From NCBI GenBank assembly GCA_026419835.1, contig JAOAKQ010000003.1:59237-123236 (forward strand): a DNA stretch of 64,000 bases. Reading direction: 5' to 3'. Below, one piece after another: positions 21,123 through 30,729 of the stretch. The DNA is from Sulfolobales archaeon (GTDB taxonomy: Archaea > Thermoproteota > Thermoprotei_A > Sulfolobales > NBVN01). Position 1 is the stretch's first letter. The number at the start of each line of letters is the position of its first letter. The notes under the pieces are model-generated. The model was not told where the DNA came from and did not search any database. It saw only the letters and a program-made list of their open reading frames with translations. A program made the translations under genes and the position numbers.

Positions 21123-22595
21123 TTATAGGGTTATCTTACTCATGTAGTACGCTCCTATGATCGTATACAGAGGAAGAAACTCTATTCTACCTAAGTACAT
21201 GGCTATCATGAGAATCGCCTTAGTTAGTGCCGGGGCTGAGGAACTCGCTATACCTGACGATAGCCCCACGCACGATAGTGCTGAAGAAGTTTCGAGGAGA
21301 GAATCTACGTAGCTGTAGGAAGCTATTCCGGATGTAAGGAGGGATAGGTGTAGAGCTATTGAAGTTGCTACCAGGGTTAGTCCGTATAGAGCTACGAACG
21401 AGTATATCGACGATACATCCTCGTCTCTAATTACCTCACCGCCGACCTTTCTAACTACTACAACGGATTTTGGAATAAAGGTCTTACTAGTTTCCCAGAA
21501 AACCAACTTCGCAGTTACGATAGCTCGCTTTATCTTTATACCACCGGCAGTCGAGAACGTCGCGCCACCGATTACCATGGAGAGTATGATTACGACTTTC
21601 ACTACGTCGGGGTGCTCGGAAATTGGAGCTAGGGAGAATCCCGTCGTCGTAAAACCCGATAGTACGTGAAAACTCCATACCCAGAAGGACTCTACGGAAC
21701 TAGTAGCTATACTTATAGCTCCGAGAGCTACGAGGAATGTGGAGAGAATTGCCGCGAAACCCCTAACTTCTATAGACTCCGCGAAATCTCTAAGCCGTCC
21801 TCGCGTCAAGTTGTAGAGGTCCATAAAGTTCAGAGCGCCCAGGGTCATTACTATAGCTGCCGACACCGCTACGAGTCTATTTCCAGCTTCAAACCAGTAC
21901 CCGAGGTTCTGGGAGTGAGTTGACATACCTCCAGTTGCTATAGCGGTCATGGAGTGTAGAACCGAGTCTAGGATGTCCATGCCGGATGCGAGAAAGAGTA
22001 ATACGCCGGCGAGTGTGTATAGTGAGTAGATAGTGAAGAGTCTTCTAGTAGTTGAAACTACCGTTGGGGCTATCTTCGCACCTCTCTCTACTACGTAGAT
22101 GCTTCTAATAGATCTGTGGAGAAACGGTAGGAGAACGCCTGAAATTACAACCACCCCCAGTTCACCAACCCACTGAGTTAGAGCTCTCCAAGCAAGAACT
22201 ACGCGTGGTAGCGCTTCTGGTTTATCCAGGACGGAGAGCCCCGTTCCTGAGAAACCACTCATAGACTCGAAGAACGCGTCAATAAACGGCATCTCAGTAG
22301 CGCGGCTGTAGAGAATAGCTGATAGGAGGGGTGCGAGAACCCAGAAAATTGAGACCACGGTAAACGCGTCAACCAGCTCCGCAATAAAACTCTTCTTACA
22401 TAATATGAAGATAGGTAGTAGCGCAGCAATAGAACCTAGGGCTACTTCGATAATTCTCGCACTAGCGCTTCTCTCAATGTGGTCTTCAGCCAGGACGTAG
22501 CCGGCCACTCCCACGGTGAGAGCTAGTGCTGACACGGTCAGCAGTAGTACAGCTAGGCTAGACACTATTCCCTCAACTCTACTAATTGCCTTCAT
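21123..22595 (-). CDS. TrkH/KtrB-family potassium uptake protein
   Basis: MSGFSGTGLSVLD, STTGGMSTH-like ATGGMSTHSQ, LSGFTTTGFS selectivity loops; multi-TM. Confidence 0.9.
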   Translation of the reverse strand: MKAISRVEGIVSSLAVLLLTVSALALTVGVAGYVLAEDHIERSASARIIEVALGSIAALLPIFILCKKSFIAELVDAFTVVSIFWVLAPLLSAILYSRATEMPFIDAFFESMSGFSGTGLSVLDKPEALPRVVLAWRALTQWVGELGVVVISGVLLPFLHRSIRSIYVVERGAKIAPTVVSTTRRLFTIYSLYTLAGVLLFLASGMDILDSVLHSMTAIATGGMSTHSQNLGYWFEAGNRLVAVSAAIVMTLGALNFMDLYNLTRGRLRDFAESIEVRGFAAILSTFLVALGAISIATSSVESFWVWSFHVLSGFTTTGFSLAPISEHPDVVKVVIILSMVIGGATFSTAGGIKIKRAIVTAKLVFWETSKTFIPKSVVVVRKVGGEVIRDEDVSSIYSFVALYGLTLVATSIALHLSLLTSGIASYSYVDSLLETSSALSCVGLSSGIASSSAPALTKAILMIAMYLGRIEFLPLYTIIGAYYMSKITL

Positions 22596-22816
22596 ACCGC
22601 TATCACACAGCAGCCAACTCTACTGCGCCTACTCAAATACTTCCCTTAGTTACGTATATACCCAGATATCTTACTAAAGAAAAACGCCAGACCTGAATCA
22701 ACGTCCTACTGTACGCGCGCTTCACGGACTTCACGAAACCCACCTCTCCGCTGAAAAGTCAGCGTAAGTACACCCTCACTAAATTCACTGACTAGTTTCG
22801 CGTACATCGATAAATA

Positions 22817-24112
22817 CTACGGCGCCCAGAAGTTCTTTATGTAAGATATGTAGTAGCCAGCAACTATCGCCGTACCTATTACTCCAGCTACGTTGGGTCC
22901 GAGCGCGTGGAAGAGAACGTAGAGACCTGGCTTAACTTGCTGTACCTCTCTTTGAGCTACTCGAGCGGATATTGGAACGGCTGAAACACCAGCACAGCCT
23001 ATCACGGGGTTGACCCTACCCTTAGTTACGATGTAGAGTAGCCAGGAGAACGTTAACCCACCAATGGTAGATACCGAGAATGCTATTAGACCTAGTGCGA
23101 GTATTGTGAATGCCTTAACTACGAACCCTAGGAAGGCCTGCGGAGAAGCATCGGCTACGTACTGCGAGAGAAAGTCGTAGGATAGAGTAGCACCAACACC
23201 GAGCATAGTCAGCATCGTCGCTATATCGAGAAGGGGGTCGGCCATCGTCTTAAAGTACCTCTCGAGCTCACCCATTTTCGACGAGAGCTCCTTCACTATG
23301 TTACCCATGGCAACCGCCACAACTAGGGGGAAGGCCGCTGGGACTAGGGCTCCGATTACGAATAGGCAAACAAACCAGAATACCAGTACGTGCCCGAGGG
23401 TTACCTCCCTAGGGCTCGGCATCTCCACAGCTCTGTACTTCCTCGGTACGAGCGCTCTAATTATGGGTGGCTGTATTACCGGTACTAGAGCTATGTAGCT
23501 GTACACAGCTATTGTTAGAGGTCCTACTAGGTGTGGGGCTATGTTAACGGCTGTGTATATAGTTGTCGGTCCGTCGGCTCCCCCGACGATCCCTATGGCC
23601 ATAGCTTCATTAAGTCTAAATCCGACGGTTAGAGCTATGAGCGTTACGGCGGTTATTCCTAGCTGAGCTGCTGAACCTATGAGTGCTCCTACGGGGAAGG
23701 AGATCAGCGGGCGGAAGTCCGACAGGGCGCCTATACCTGCGAATATCAGTATTGGGCCTATCTCGCTTCGAACCACTAGGTGGTAGATCCACCCGAGGAG
23801 TGACGTGGATTCCGGTGAGCATATCCTAGTGGAGTTCTCGAAGACCACTACGTTCACTAAACCTTCGATACCTCTAATAACTTCCGGAAGTCTCTCGTTA
23901 CTTAAGTCTTGACATACGTATCTAGCTAGGTGAAGACCCGGTACGTTGGCTAGTATCATTCCTAGTCCGATGGGTATTAGAAGTAGTGGTTCAACACCTT
24001 TTCTAACGGCTAGCGCTACTAGCACAGCTCCCCAAGCTATGAATATAGCTCTTATAGCGAGCTCTACGGGATCTCCAAGCATTACTCCGGGTAGTAGCAT
24101 GGAGATATCCAA
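22817..24112 (-). CDS. Sodium ion-translocating decarboxylase beta subunit (OadB/GcdB-like)
   Basis: GIVGGADGPTTIYTA, LIFAGIGALSDFRPLI, VIGCAGVSAVPISARV..NPGLYVL-type region; multi-TM. Confidence 0.93.
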   Translation of the reverse strand: MDISMLLPGVMLGDPVELAIRAIFIAWGAVLVALAVRKGVEPLLLIPIGLGMILANVPGLHLARYVCQDLSNERLPEVIRGIEGLVNVVVFENSTRICSPESTSLLGWIYHLVVRSEIGPILIFAGIGALSDFRPLISFPVGALIGSAAQLGITAVTLIALTVGFRLNEAMAIGIVGGADGPTTIYTAVNIAPHLVGPLTIAVYSYIALVPVIQPPIIRALVPRKYRAVEMPSPREVTLGHVLVFWFVCLFVIGALVPAAFPLVVAVAMGNIVKELSSKMGELERYFKTMADPLLDIATMLTMLGVGATLSYDFLSQYVADASPQAFLGFVVKAFTILALGLIAFSVSTIGGLTFSWLLYIVTKGRVNPVIGCAGVSAVPISARVAQREVQQVKPGLYVLFHALGPNVAGVIGTAIVAGYYISYIKNFWAP

Positions 24113-24212
24113 GGACCCGGCACCACAGCTACGTAAATCTCCGTAATATAAGCTTTAGATGCGGATGTAGCTAAGGCACTAAAGGTTTTAAGTGCTCACG
24201 CAGAAGTGTCTA

Positions 24213-24290
24213 GGGCCCGTAGCTTAGCCTGGTTAGAGCGCCCGGCTGATAACCGGGAGGTCCGGGGTTCGAATCCCCGCGGGCCCACCA
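24213..24290 (+). tRNA. tRNA-Ile(GAT), CCA encoded
   Basis: GGGCCCG/CGGGCCC, anticodon loop CTGATAA, T-arm CGGGGTTCGAATCCCCG, ACCA 3' end. Confidence 0.95.
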
Positions 24291-24346
24291 CAGTTCTCGG
24301 AGCTATATGAGGTAGTGTAGCCGCTACTGTAGGGTAACCTTATATG

Positions 24347-24359
24347 GAATCCCCGCGGG
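24347..24359 (+). repeat. 13-bp direct copy of the tRNA-Ile 3' segment (original at 24271-24283)
   Basis: GAATCCCCGCGGG in both; each followed within about 10 nt by GTTCTCGG. Confidence 0.75.
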
Positions 24360-24362
24360 TAC

Positions 24363-25043
24363 GTGTTCTCGGTGACTCGAATCTACTTCAGTGAGTCTAG
24401 TAGCGAGCTTCGAGGTTTTGAAAGCGCTGCGCGTAGTCTCCTGAAGTGGTTTGCGGAGTACGGTAGGAGATTCCCCTGGAGGGGTGAGGTCGGGTGGTAC
24501 GGTGTTTTAGTTGCTGAAACTATGTTGATTAGAACGAGAGCTGAGGTCGCTGAGAAGGTCTTCCTAGAGTTCATGGAGGAGTTCCCGAAACCCGGACTTC
24601 TCTGTAGCTCCGAGCTCACTAGAGTTGTGAACTACTTCAGAAAGCTCGGATTGCCCGATAGAGCTGGGAGACTCGTAAAAGCTGTCTGCGCTATCTTAAG
24701 TAGTTACGGTGGTGAAGTACCTTGCGACTACGCTAAACTGAGGGAGCTGCCGGGGGTAGGTGACTACATAGCTAGGGTGATACTCTCGAGAGTATGCGGT
24801 AGGAAGTATGCGTTCGTTGATTCGAACGTTCTCCGAGTGCTATCGAGGTTCTACGGAAGACCTATGAGTATTTCTGAAACCGCTCGAGCTCTAGAAGAAA
24901 GTCTCAGTCAGAGAAACCTCCTAGAAGTTAACGTAGCACTCATAGACCTAGGCGCTTCGATATGCAGACCTAGGAAGCCTAGGTGCCCGGACTGCCCTCT
25001 TAGAAGCTCCTGCTCAAGTTACCCGGTCTTCCTAGAGAAGTAG
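24363..25043 (+). CDS. HhH-GPD DNA glycosylase with Fe-S cluster (MutY/MIG-like)
   Basis: FPWRGEVGWYGVLVAETML, LPGVGDYIARVIL, VDSNVLRVLSR, C-x6-C-x2-C-x5-C at C-terminus. Confidence 0.88.
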   Translation: MFSVTRIYFSESSSELRGFESAARSLLKWFAEYGRRFPWRGEVGWYGVLVAETMLIRTRAEVAEKVFLEFMEEFPKPGLLCSSELTRVVNYFRKLGLPDRAGRLVKAVCAILSSYGGEVPCDYAKLRELPGVGDYIARVILSRVCGRKYAFVDSNVLRVLSRFYGRPMSISETARALEESLSQRNLLEVNVALIDLGASICRPRKPRCPDCPLRSSCSSYPVFLEK

Positions 25044-25084
25044 CTGAACTTCCACATATTTAGATAGCACAGCTATACGTCTAG

Positions 25085-26089
25085 GTGCTAGCTGTGATAT
25101 GGAAGGTACTCTCATACCCTAGGTACAGGTTAGCATCCCTACCTACACCAATGGAGAGAGCCAGTAGGTTGAGTAGAGAGCTGGGAGTGAACCTACTGAT
25201 TAAGCGCGACGATGTTATGGAGCTGTGCCTCGGCGGTAACAAGGTTAGGAAGCTGGAGTTCATAGTTGCCGACGCTCTCAGCAAGGGGTGCGACGTACTC
25301 ATAACTCGAGGTGCTACCCACTCAAACCACGTCCGCCTCACAGCGGCCGCTGCGAGAAAAGCAGGCTTAGAGGCGTACGCGGTAATCACCCCGCCGGGGA
25401 GTACGGCTACCCAGGGAAACATACTCCTAGATAAACTCCTCGGAGCTAGGCTAGTCTACGTAGATAGAGTAGAGGAGGCCGACGAAGAGATGGCCAGACT
25501 AGCGGAGGAGCTGAGGTCTAAGGGGAGGAGGCCATACGTCATCCCGGTTGGTGGAGCCTCCGAGCTCGGAGTTATGGGTTACGCGCTAGCATCACTAGAA
25601 ATCCTCCAGCAATCTCTATCGTACGGAGTTAAACCCGACTACATAGTCCACGCAACGGGAACCGGGGCGACTCAGGCAGGGCTGGTGCTCGGACTTAAGA
25701 TGCTCAGAGCCTCCGACGTTAAAGTAATCGGCATATCCAATGGGAGGAAGGCTTCCGAGCTCACTCCGAGACTTGTAAAGCTATTCAACAGCACAGCTAG
25801 AGCGCTCGATATCGATATAGAAGCATCGGAAGAGGACTTCACAGTATACGATGAGTACTCCTTCGGAGGATACGGGGCGATAACATCTGAGGTAGTAGAT
25901 ATTATGAAGTACGTAGCTAGAACCGAGGGTATACCACTAGACCCAGTCTACACAGCCAAAGCTATGTACGGACTCATAGACTTAGTAAGAAGAGGGGCCA
26001 TTAAAGGAGGAAGTACCGTCGTATTCATCCACACGGGAGGGTCCCCTATATCCTTCCAGTACGCAGCTGAAGTAGAGAAGTACCTCTAG
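25085..26089 (+). CDS. PLP-dependent D-cysteine desulfhydrase / ACC deaminase family
   Basis: IKRDDVMELCLGGNKVRKLEF, TRGATHSNHVRLTAAAARKAGL. Confidence 0.92.
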   Translation: MLAVIWKVLSYPRYRLASLPTPMERASRLSRELGVNLLIKRDDVMELCLGGNKVRKLEFIVADALSKGCDVLITRGATHSNHVRLTAAAARKAGLEAYAVITPPGSTATQGNILLDKLLGARLVYVDRVEEADEEMARLAEELRSKGRRPYVIPVGGASELGVMGYALASLEILQQSLSYGVKPDYIVHATGTGATQAGLVLGLKMLRASDVKVIGISNGRKASELTPRLVKLFNSTARALDIDIEASEEDFTVYDEYSFGGYGAITSEVVDIMKYVARTEGIPLDPVYTAKAMYGLIDLVRRGAIKGGSTVVFIHTGGSPISFQYAAEVEKYL

Positions 26090-26123
26090 GAGCTGAGATT
26101 CGATACATCGATAAACTTCGTTA

Positions 26124-26834
26124 TCAACTAGAACTACGTAGGTATAGTTGAAGTAGGAGCTCGGGACTGGCTGTAAAGACACGTACCCCAGCCAGGTCTA
26201 CATCTGGGATTGCACCCGAGCACTTTTTAAGTCTCTTAGCTAAGAGTCTTCTCCGCTGATTAAAGAGACACCTAAGAAAGTCTTCGTAGTCTCTAAAGTC
26301 CTTAGACCACTCTCTTTTTCTCTTCAGTACAACTACCGTTGACCACACCTTGGGTTTAGGTTTGAACGAACTGGGAGGGTAGCTTCCGCCTAGCTCAACG
26401 CTCATGAAGGACCTGGTAAACGCCGTTATTCTACCGTAGTTCGACGCTCCCGGAGGTGCGGCTAGTTTCCTAGCTACGTCATCCTGCAGCACTAGAACCG
26501 CGCTCCTAATACTCGATTTAACTATGCTGACTACTATTCGAGAAGATACTACGTAGGGTGTGTTTGATACTAGCACGCAGTTACCTCTTAGAGACTGAAT
26601 TAAAGGAATACCGTCTGACGCTACGACATCAACCAGGTCTAGAAGAAACCTCTTCCTCGAGTAGTCGACGAACCTGATGTCTATTTCAGAGCACAGCACG
26701 TAGCTAGAGTACTTTCTTAAAAATACAGTTAGAGAGCCGAGACCTGAACCAAGTTCGTACACACAGCACTGCCCGCCTGGGCATAGCTCCTCCAATTTCC
26801 TTAGCACTTCTAGAGCTAGCTCGCAATCAACCAT
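26124..26834 (-). CDS. rsmA: 16S rRNA dimethyladenosine transferase KsgA/RsmA-like (N-terminus extends upstream of the called ATG)
   Basis: In-frame upstream sequence gives ...RGLKPIKRLGQHF-M; YELGSGLGSLT, LVSNTPYVVSS, YPPSSFKPKPKVWSTVV motifs. Confidence 0.85.
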   Translation of the reverse strand: MVDCELALEVLRKLEELCPGGQCCVYELGSGLGSLTVFLRKYSSYVLCSEIDIRFVDYSRKRFLLDLVDVVASDGIPLIQSLRGNCVLVSNTPYVVSSRIVVSIVKSSIRSAVLVLQDDVARKLAAPPGASNYGRITAFTRSFMSVELGGSYPPSSFKPKPKVWSTVVVLKRKREWSKDFRDYEDFLRCLFNQRRRLLAKRLKKCSGAIPDVDLAGVRVFTASPELLLQLYLRSSS

Positions 26835-26993
26835 GAAGTGCTGCCCAAGTCTCTTTATTGGTTTAAGTCCTCTAGCGACGGTGTATATCTCCTTAAGCTC
26901 CAGGCACTCTCTGAGGATATCTGCAGCTATCTCTAACGCACCGCCATATAAAACTTAGTAAAAGAGTTTAAACTAAGTACTGTGGGGCTATAG

Positions 26994-28283
26994 TTGAGTT
27001 CAGTAACCGAGGTAGAGCTAGGCGAAGGCCGCATCATAAGGATAACCGGTCCAGCGAAAGTTGATGTAGTTACCGGTAGGATCTTAGCTGTGGGTTCTAA
27101 ATTTCCAGCTGGTTCTTCTCTCGTAATTCACAAATTCAGGTCTTACGGAATTAAAGTACTTACACAATCGAAAGTTAGAATTACTCTCGGTGAGGGAGCT
27201 AAAGTAGAAGAAGCTAGAAACGGTGAGGAAGTAGTTGATGAATGGCTTAGAGTAGTTGAGTACATACTTAGAAAATGTGCGGAGAGACTCTGCAAGATCT
27301 TGGTAGTAGGTCCGCCGGAGTCGGGTAAGTCCACGTTTACAGCCTTCTTAGCGAACTACCTCAGAGAAGCCGGTGTTAGGGTGGGTGTTATAGATGGGGA
27401 TGTCGGTCAGGAAGACATACTGATCCCTACTACGGTAGCTCTAACTGAGGTTACGAAGCCTATTCTATGGCTTAGAGAGCTGGAGCCTCAGCTATTTAAG
27501 TTCGTCGGCTGCATCTCCCCGCAGTACTGCTACCCGGAGAGCATCCTAGCTATTAAGGAGCTGGTCGATGAAGCGGTTAAGCTAGGGTTTAGAGCCATTG
27601 TAGTCAACACGGATGGGTGGGTTGGAACCACGTCCGGTATAGAGCACAAGCTCGCAATTACTAGGTGGATTAAACCCGATATAGTGGTCGTAACAGATAG
27701 GGAAGTCTTTGACTACCTGTCCAAGTGTATTGATGGCTTGGTTGAGGTAGTCTATACTTCAAGACCTACCGTAGCTCGAGAAAGAAGTAGGGAAGAGAGG
27801 CGAGAGCTGAGAACTCAAGCGTATAGAAAGTACTTCAGTAGGGGTAGGATTAGAAGAGTTAAGCTAGGTAGTATAGGCATCTTAAACATTCGAGCGCTTG
27901 CTGGACGAGCTATACCCGCAGACGAGATTAGAAAGCTTCTAGAGATTTCTGATAGCGACTTAAGTAAAGTAGCTTACTCATCTAAGTACGGAGATACCGT
28001 GTTCTTAGTTACTAAAGAACCTGTGGATATATCGTTAAATCAGAATGAGGCTGGAAAGGTCGCCGTACTTAACTTGAGAGATTTAAGAGGAGCTATAGTA
28101 GGATTGTTAGGAGAAAGATTGAGCGATGTAGGTATTGGCGTGATTTTAGATGCGGACTTAGAATCTCAAGAAGTAACCATTTTGACTCCGTGGGATGGTG
28201 CGATTCGCGGACTAGTCGTTGGTAAGGTGAGACTGAGCGAAGATTTTGAAGAAATTGGGAGGGTGTCTAAGTGTATTCTCTGA
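26994..28283 (+). CDS. Polynucleotide 5'-hydroxyl kinase, Clp1/Grc3 family
   Basis: VVGPPESGKSTFTAFLANYL..VGVIDGDVGQEDILIPTTVAL. Confidence 0.88.
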   Translation: MSSVTEVELGEGRIIRITGPAKVDVVTGRILAVGSKFPAGSSLVIHKFRSYGIKVLTQSKVRITLGEGAKVEEARNGEEVVDEWLRVVEYILRKCAERLCKILVVGPPESGKSTFTAFLANYLREAGVRVGVIDGDVGQEDILIPTTVALTEVTKPILWLRELEPQLFKFVGCISPQYCYPESILAIKELVDEAVKLGFRAIVVNTDGWVGTTSGIEHKLAITRWIKPDIVVVTDREVFDYLSKCIDGLVEVVYTSRPTVARERSREERRELRTQAYRKYFSRGRIRRVKLGSIGILNIRALAGRAIPADEIRKLLEISDSDLSKVAYSSKYGDTVFLVTKEPVDISLNQNEAGKVAVLNLRDLRGAIVGLLGERLSDVGIGVILDADLESQEVTILTPWDGAIRGLVVGKVRLSEDFEEIGRVSKCIL

Positions 28284-29560
28284 AGAGAGCGGTGGAGGAA
28301 CAAGCTAGTAGAGGGTATGTGGAGAGAGTTGAGAAAGTACTGAACCCGGAGCTAGAGCCTACGAAGTACATGAAGAAAGCTGACAGAGCTGGATCCACGG
28401 TTGTCTTTAGGGTTAGCAGTTCGGAGATAGAGTGTGTTAGCGGTGTTGTAAATACTAGAAGGAAACTGTATGAGCTCCTTAAGGCCGGTAGTGATGAAGA
28501 AGCCTATACTAAACTTTCAAGCTCTCTTGATAGAAAAAGCGCTAATTCTCGCGAATTGAAGTTTACCGAGCAGTTCGAAGTCTTCAGCAACTCCTTAACA
28601 TCTCTTCCAGCTATAAAGTTCTACAGTATTGATGGAGGTAGATACATAACGTCGTCTATAGTTATAGCGAGAACGCCGGACCTAGATTCCTTCAACGCGT
28701 CCGTACATAGACTCATGGTTTTAGACGACCGCAGTATGGCTATTAGACTAGTTCCTAGGCATCTCTACAGAATATACGAGTTAAATAAGAAAGCCGGTAG
28801 AGATACTGAGGTAGCTATAGTTATTGGAGCTCATCCACTAGTTGAACTAGCTTCATCAATGTCACCACCGTACGGAGTATTTGAGTTAGAGATGGTTGAG
28901 CACCTAGGTGGAGAACCTCTCGAAATCGTCTACACACCGATGTACGGAATTCCAGTTCCAGCATACGCGTCTATCGTAATCGAGGGTAGGATTACTAGGA
29001 GCTTAGCTAGAGAAGGACCTTTCGTAGATATCTTCGTACTCCCAGATAGAGTGCGGGAACAGCCGGTCGTCGTTGTCGATAGAATGTACGTATCTAGAAA
29101 TCGGGAGTACTTCCACGTAATACTTCCTGGTGGTGGAGATCATCTCATACTCATGGGCTTCCCCAGGGAGGCGGCTATATGGGAATCCGTTAGGAGGGTG
29201 GTACCTAGAGTTAGGAAGGTTAGACTGACTAGAGGAGGAGGTATGTGGCTTCACGCCGTAATATCTATCTCAAAGGAAGTCGAAGGCGAGGGTAAGACGG
29301 CTATTATGGCTGCGTTCGCCGCTCACCCAAGTCTAAAGCACGTGGTGGTTGTTGACGAGGATATAGATCCGGATGACCTCGAGGAGGTTGAGTGGGCGAT
29401 AGCTACTAGACTTCAAGCTAGTAGGGGGTTGGTGGTTATTAGAAATGCTAGAGGGTCTACGCTAGACCCTAGCTCGGACGATGGCTTAACGGATAAGGTA
29501 GGTATAGACGCTACAGCACCCCTCGCTCGACGCGATATGTTTAGAAGACCTGAAGAGTAG
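28271..29560 (+). CDS. UbiD-family decarboxylase (candidate anhydromevalonate phosphate decarboxylase)
   Basis: VVIGAHPLVELASSM, VIEGRI, LPGGGDHLILMGFPREAAI, VVVDEDIDPDDLEEVEWAIATR. Confidence 0.85.
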   Translation: MYSLKRAVEEQASRGYVERVEKVLNPELEPTKYMKKADRAGSTVVFRVSSSEIECVSGVVNTRRKLYELLKAGSDEEAYTKLSSSLDRKSANSRELKFTEQFEVFSNSLTSLPAIKFYSIDGGRYITSSIVIARTPDLDSFNASVHRLMVLDDRSMAIRLVPRHLYRIYELNKKAGRDTEVAIVIGAHPLVELASSMSPPYGVFELEMVEHLGGEPLEIVYTPMYGIPVPAYASIVIEGRITRSLAREGPFVDIFVLPDRVREQPVVVVDRMYVSRNREYFHVILPGGGDHLILMGFPREAAIWESVRRVVPRVRKVRLTRGGGMWLHAVISISKEVEGEGKTAIMAAFAAHPSLKHVVVVDEDIDPDDLEEVEWAIATRLQASRGLVVIRNARGSTLDPSSDDGLTDKVGIDATAPLARRDMFRRPEE

Positions 29561-29571
29561 TTGGTGTAGCT

Positions 29572-30729
29572 ATGTATTTGAGTAGAGAAGAGGAGAGAAT
29601 GCTATCTGGTGAGCTTGGTGAGGCAGTTGCTAGAGCCATGGAGCTCTTGGTGAAGATTGGGGAAGCCCTGGGGGCTGAGAGGCTCGTTGAGATAACCCAC
29701 GCGCACATCTCCGGAGTTTCGTACTTCAACATAGGGGACTTCGGGCTGGAGTTTATTGAAGACATGCTGAATACTAGAGCTAGATTCTCCGTATTTACAA
29801 CTGCGAATCCGCACTCAGTTCTAGCTAGCTACGGTGGTAGGGGATTGAGTACTGAGGTTTGTGAAAAGCAGTTGAGGATCGTTAGTGCTTTGAGGAAGAT
29901 GGGTGCTAGGAGCTTCACCTGCGCTCCGTACTACGTGAGAAAGCCATCTATCGGGGAGCACCTAGCTTGGGCTGAAAGTAGCGCCGTTCTCTACGCCAAC
30001 AGCGTGCTTGGCGCGGTAACTAATAGAGAGACGGGCCCCACAGCTCTTCTATCTGGAGTATGTGGTAGAACGTACTTTGGAGAAGCGCATAGAGGTCTAC
30101 CGGCGGAAGTAGAATTCGTAATCGAGGTCGAGAAGCCGGAGGACCCATCAGAAGCTGGAGCTTACGGACTACTAGTTGGGGAGCTTGTTGGAAGGTCTGT
30201 ACCGGTAGTTCGCGGACTATCCCAATACCCAGAGTACTTCCTCAAGGAGTTCCTGGCAGCTTTCGCTACCCACTCCCCGGCGCATCTAGCTATTCTCGAA
30301 GACGTAACGCCGGGCTTCGGTGGAGTGGAAACATCGAGAGCGGAGAGGATATCGCTCACTAAGTCAGACTTATTGAAGATGTATTCAGATATCGGTAGCT
30401 GCAGTTCTCCGCTGTATCTAATTGGATGCCCCCACCTATCTCTCGAAGAATTGGACTACGTGCTGCCTAGAGTTAAAGACGTTAAGAAGGGGGAGCTCTG
30501 GGTAACCATTGGAGAAGGCGTTCCACAACACCTAGCTGCGGAGCGTGTGAGAGGTCTTAAAGTTCTACCTGGAAGTTGTGCTGTAACCGCTAGACTCGAC
30601 CTACTGGGCGTGGACTGCGTGATAACCGACTCGGCTAAGGCGCTGGTATACATACCGAAGCTAGCTGGCGTTAGAGCTTACTTAGTTAGAAGAGAGGTTC
30701 TTCTAGAGATGGTGTCGAGTGGCGAGTGA
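29572..30729 (+). CDS. Aconitase X catalytic subunit (candidate phosphomevalonate dehydratase large subunit)
   Basis: ITHAHISGVSYFNIGDFGLEFIEDM, ESSAVLYANSVLGAVTNRETGPTAL, IGCPHLSLEEL. Confidence 0.88.
   Translation: MYLSREEERMLSGELGEAVARAMELLVKIGEALGAERLVEITHAHISGVSYFNIGDFGLEFIEDMLNTRARFSVFTTANPHSVLASYGGRGLSTEVCEKQLRIVSALRKMGARSFTCAPYYVRKPSIGEHLAWAESSAVLYANSVLGAVTNRETGPTALLSGVCGRTYFGEAHRGLPAEVEFVIEVEKPEDPSEAGAYGLLVGELVGRSVPVVRGLSQYPEYFLKEFLAAFATHSPAHLAILEDVTPGFGGVETSRAERISLTKSDLLKMYSDIGSCSSPLYLIGCPHLSLEELDYVLPRVKDVKKGELWVTIGEGVPQHLAAERVRGLKVLPGSCAVTARLDLLGVDCVITDSAKALVYIPKLAGVRAYLVRREVLLEMVSSGE

Noticed and set aside
21666-21923. 85-aa plus-strand ORF
   Set aside because: Antisense to a clear TrkH gene; low-complexity translation
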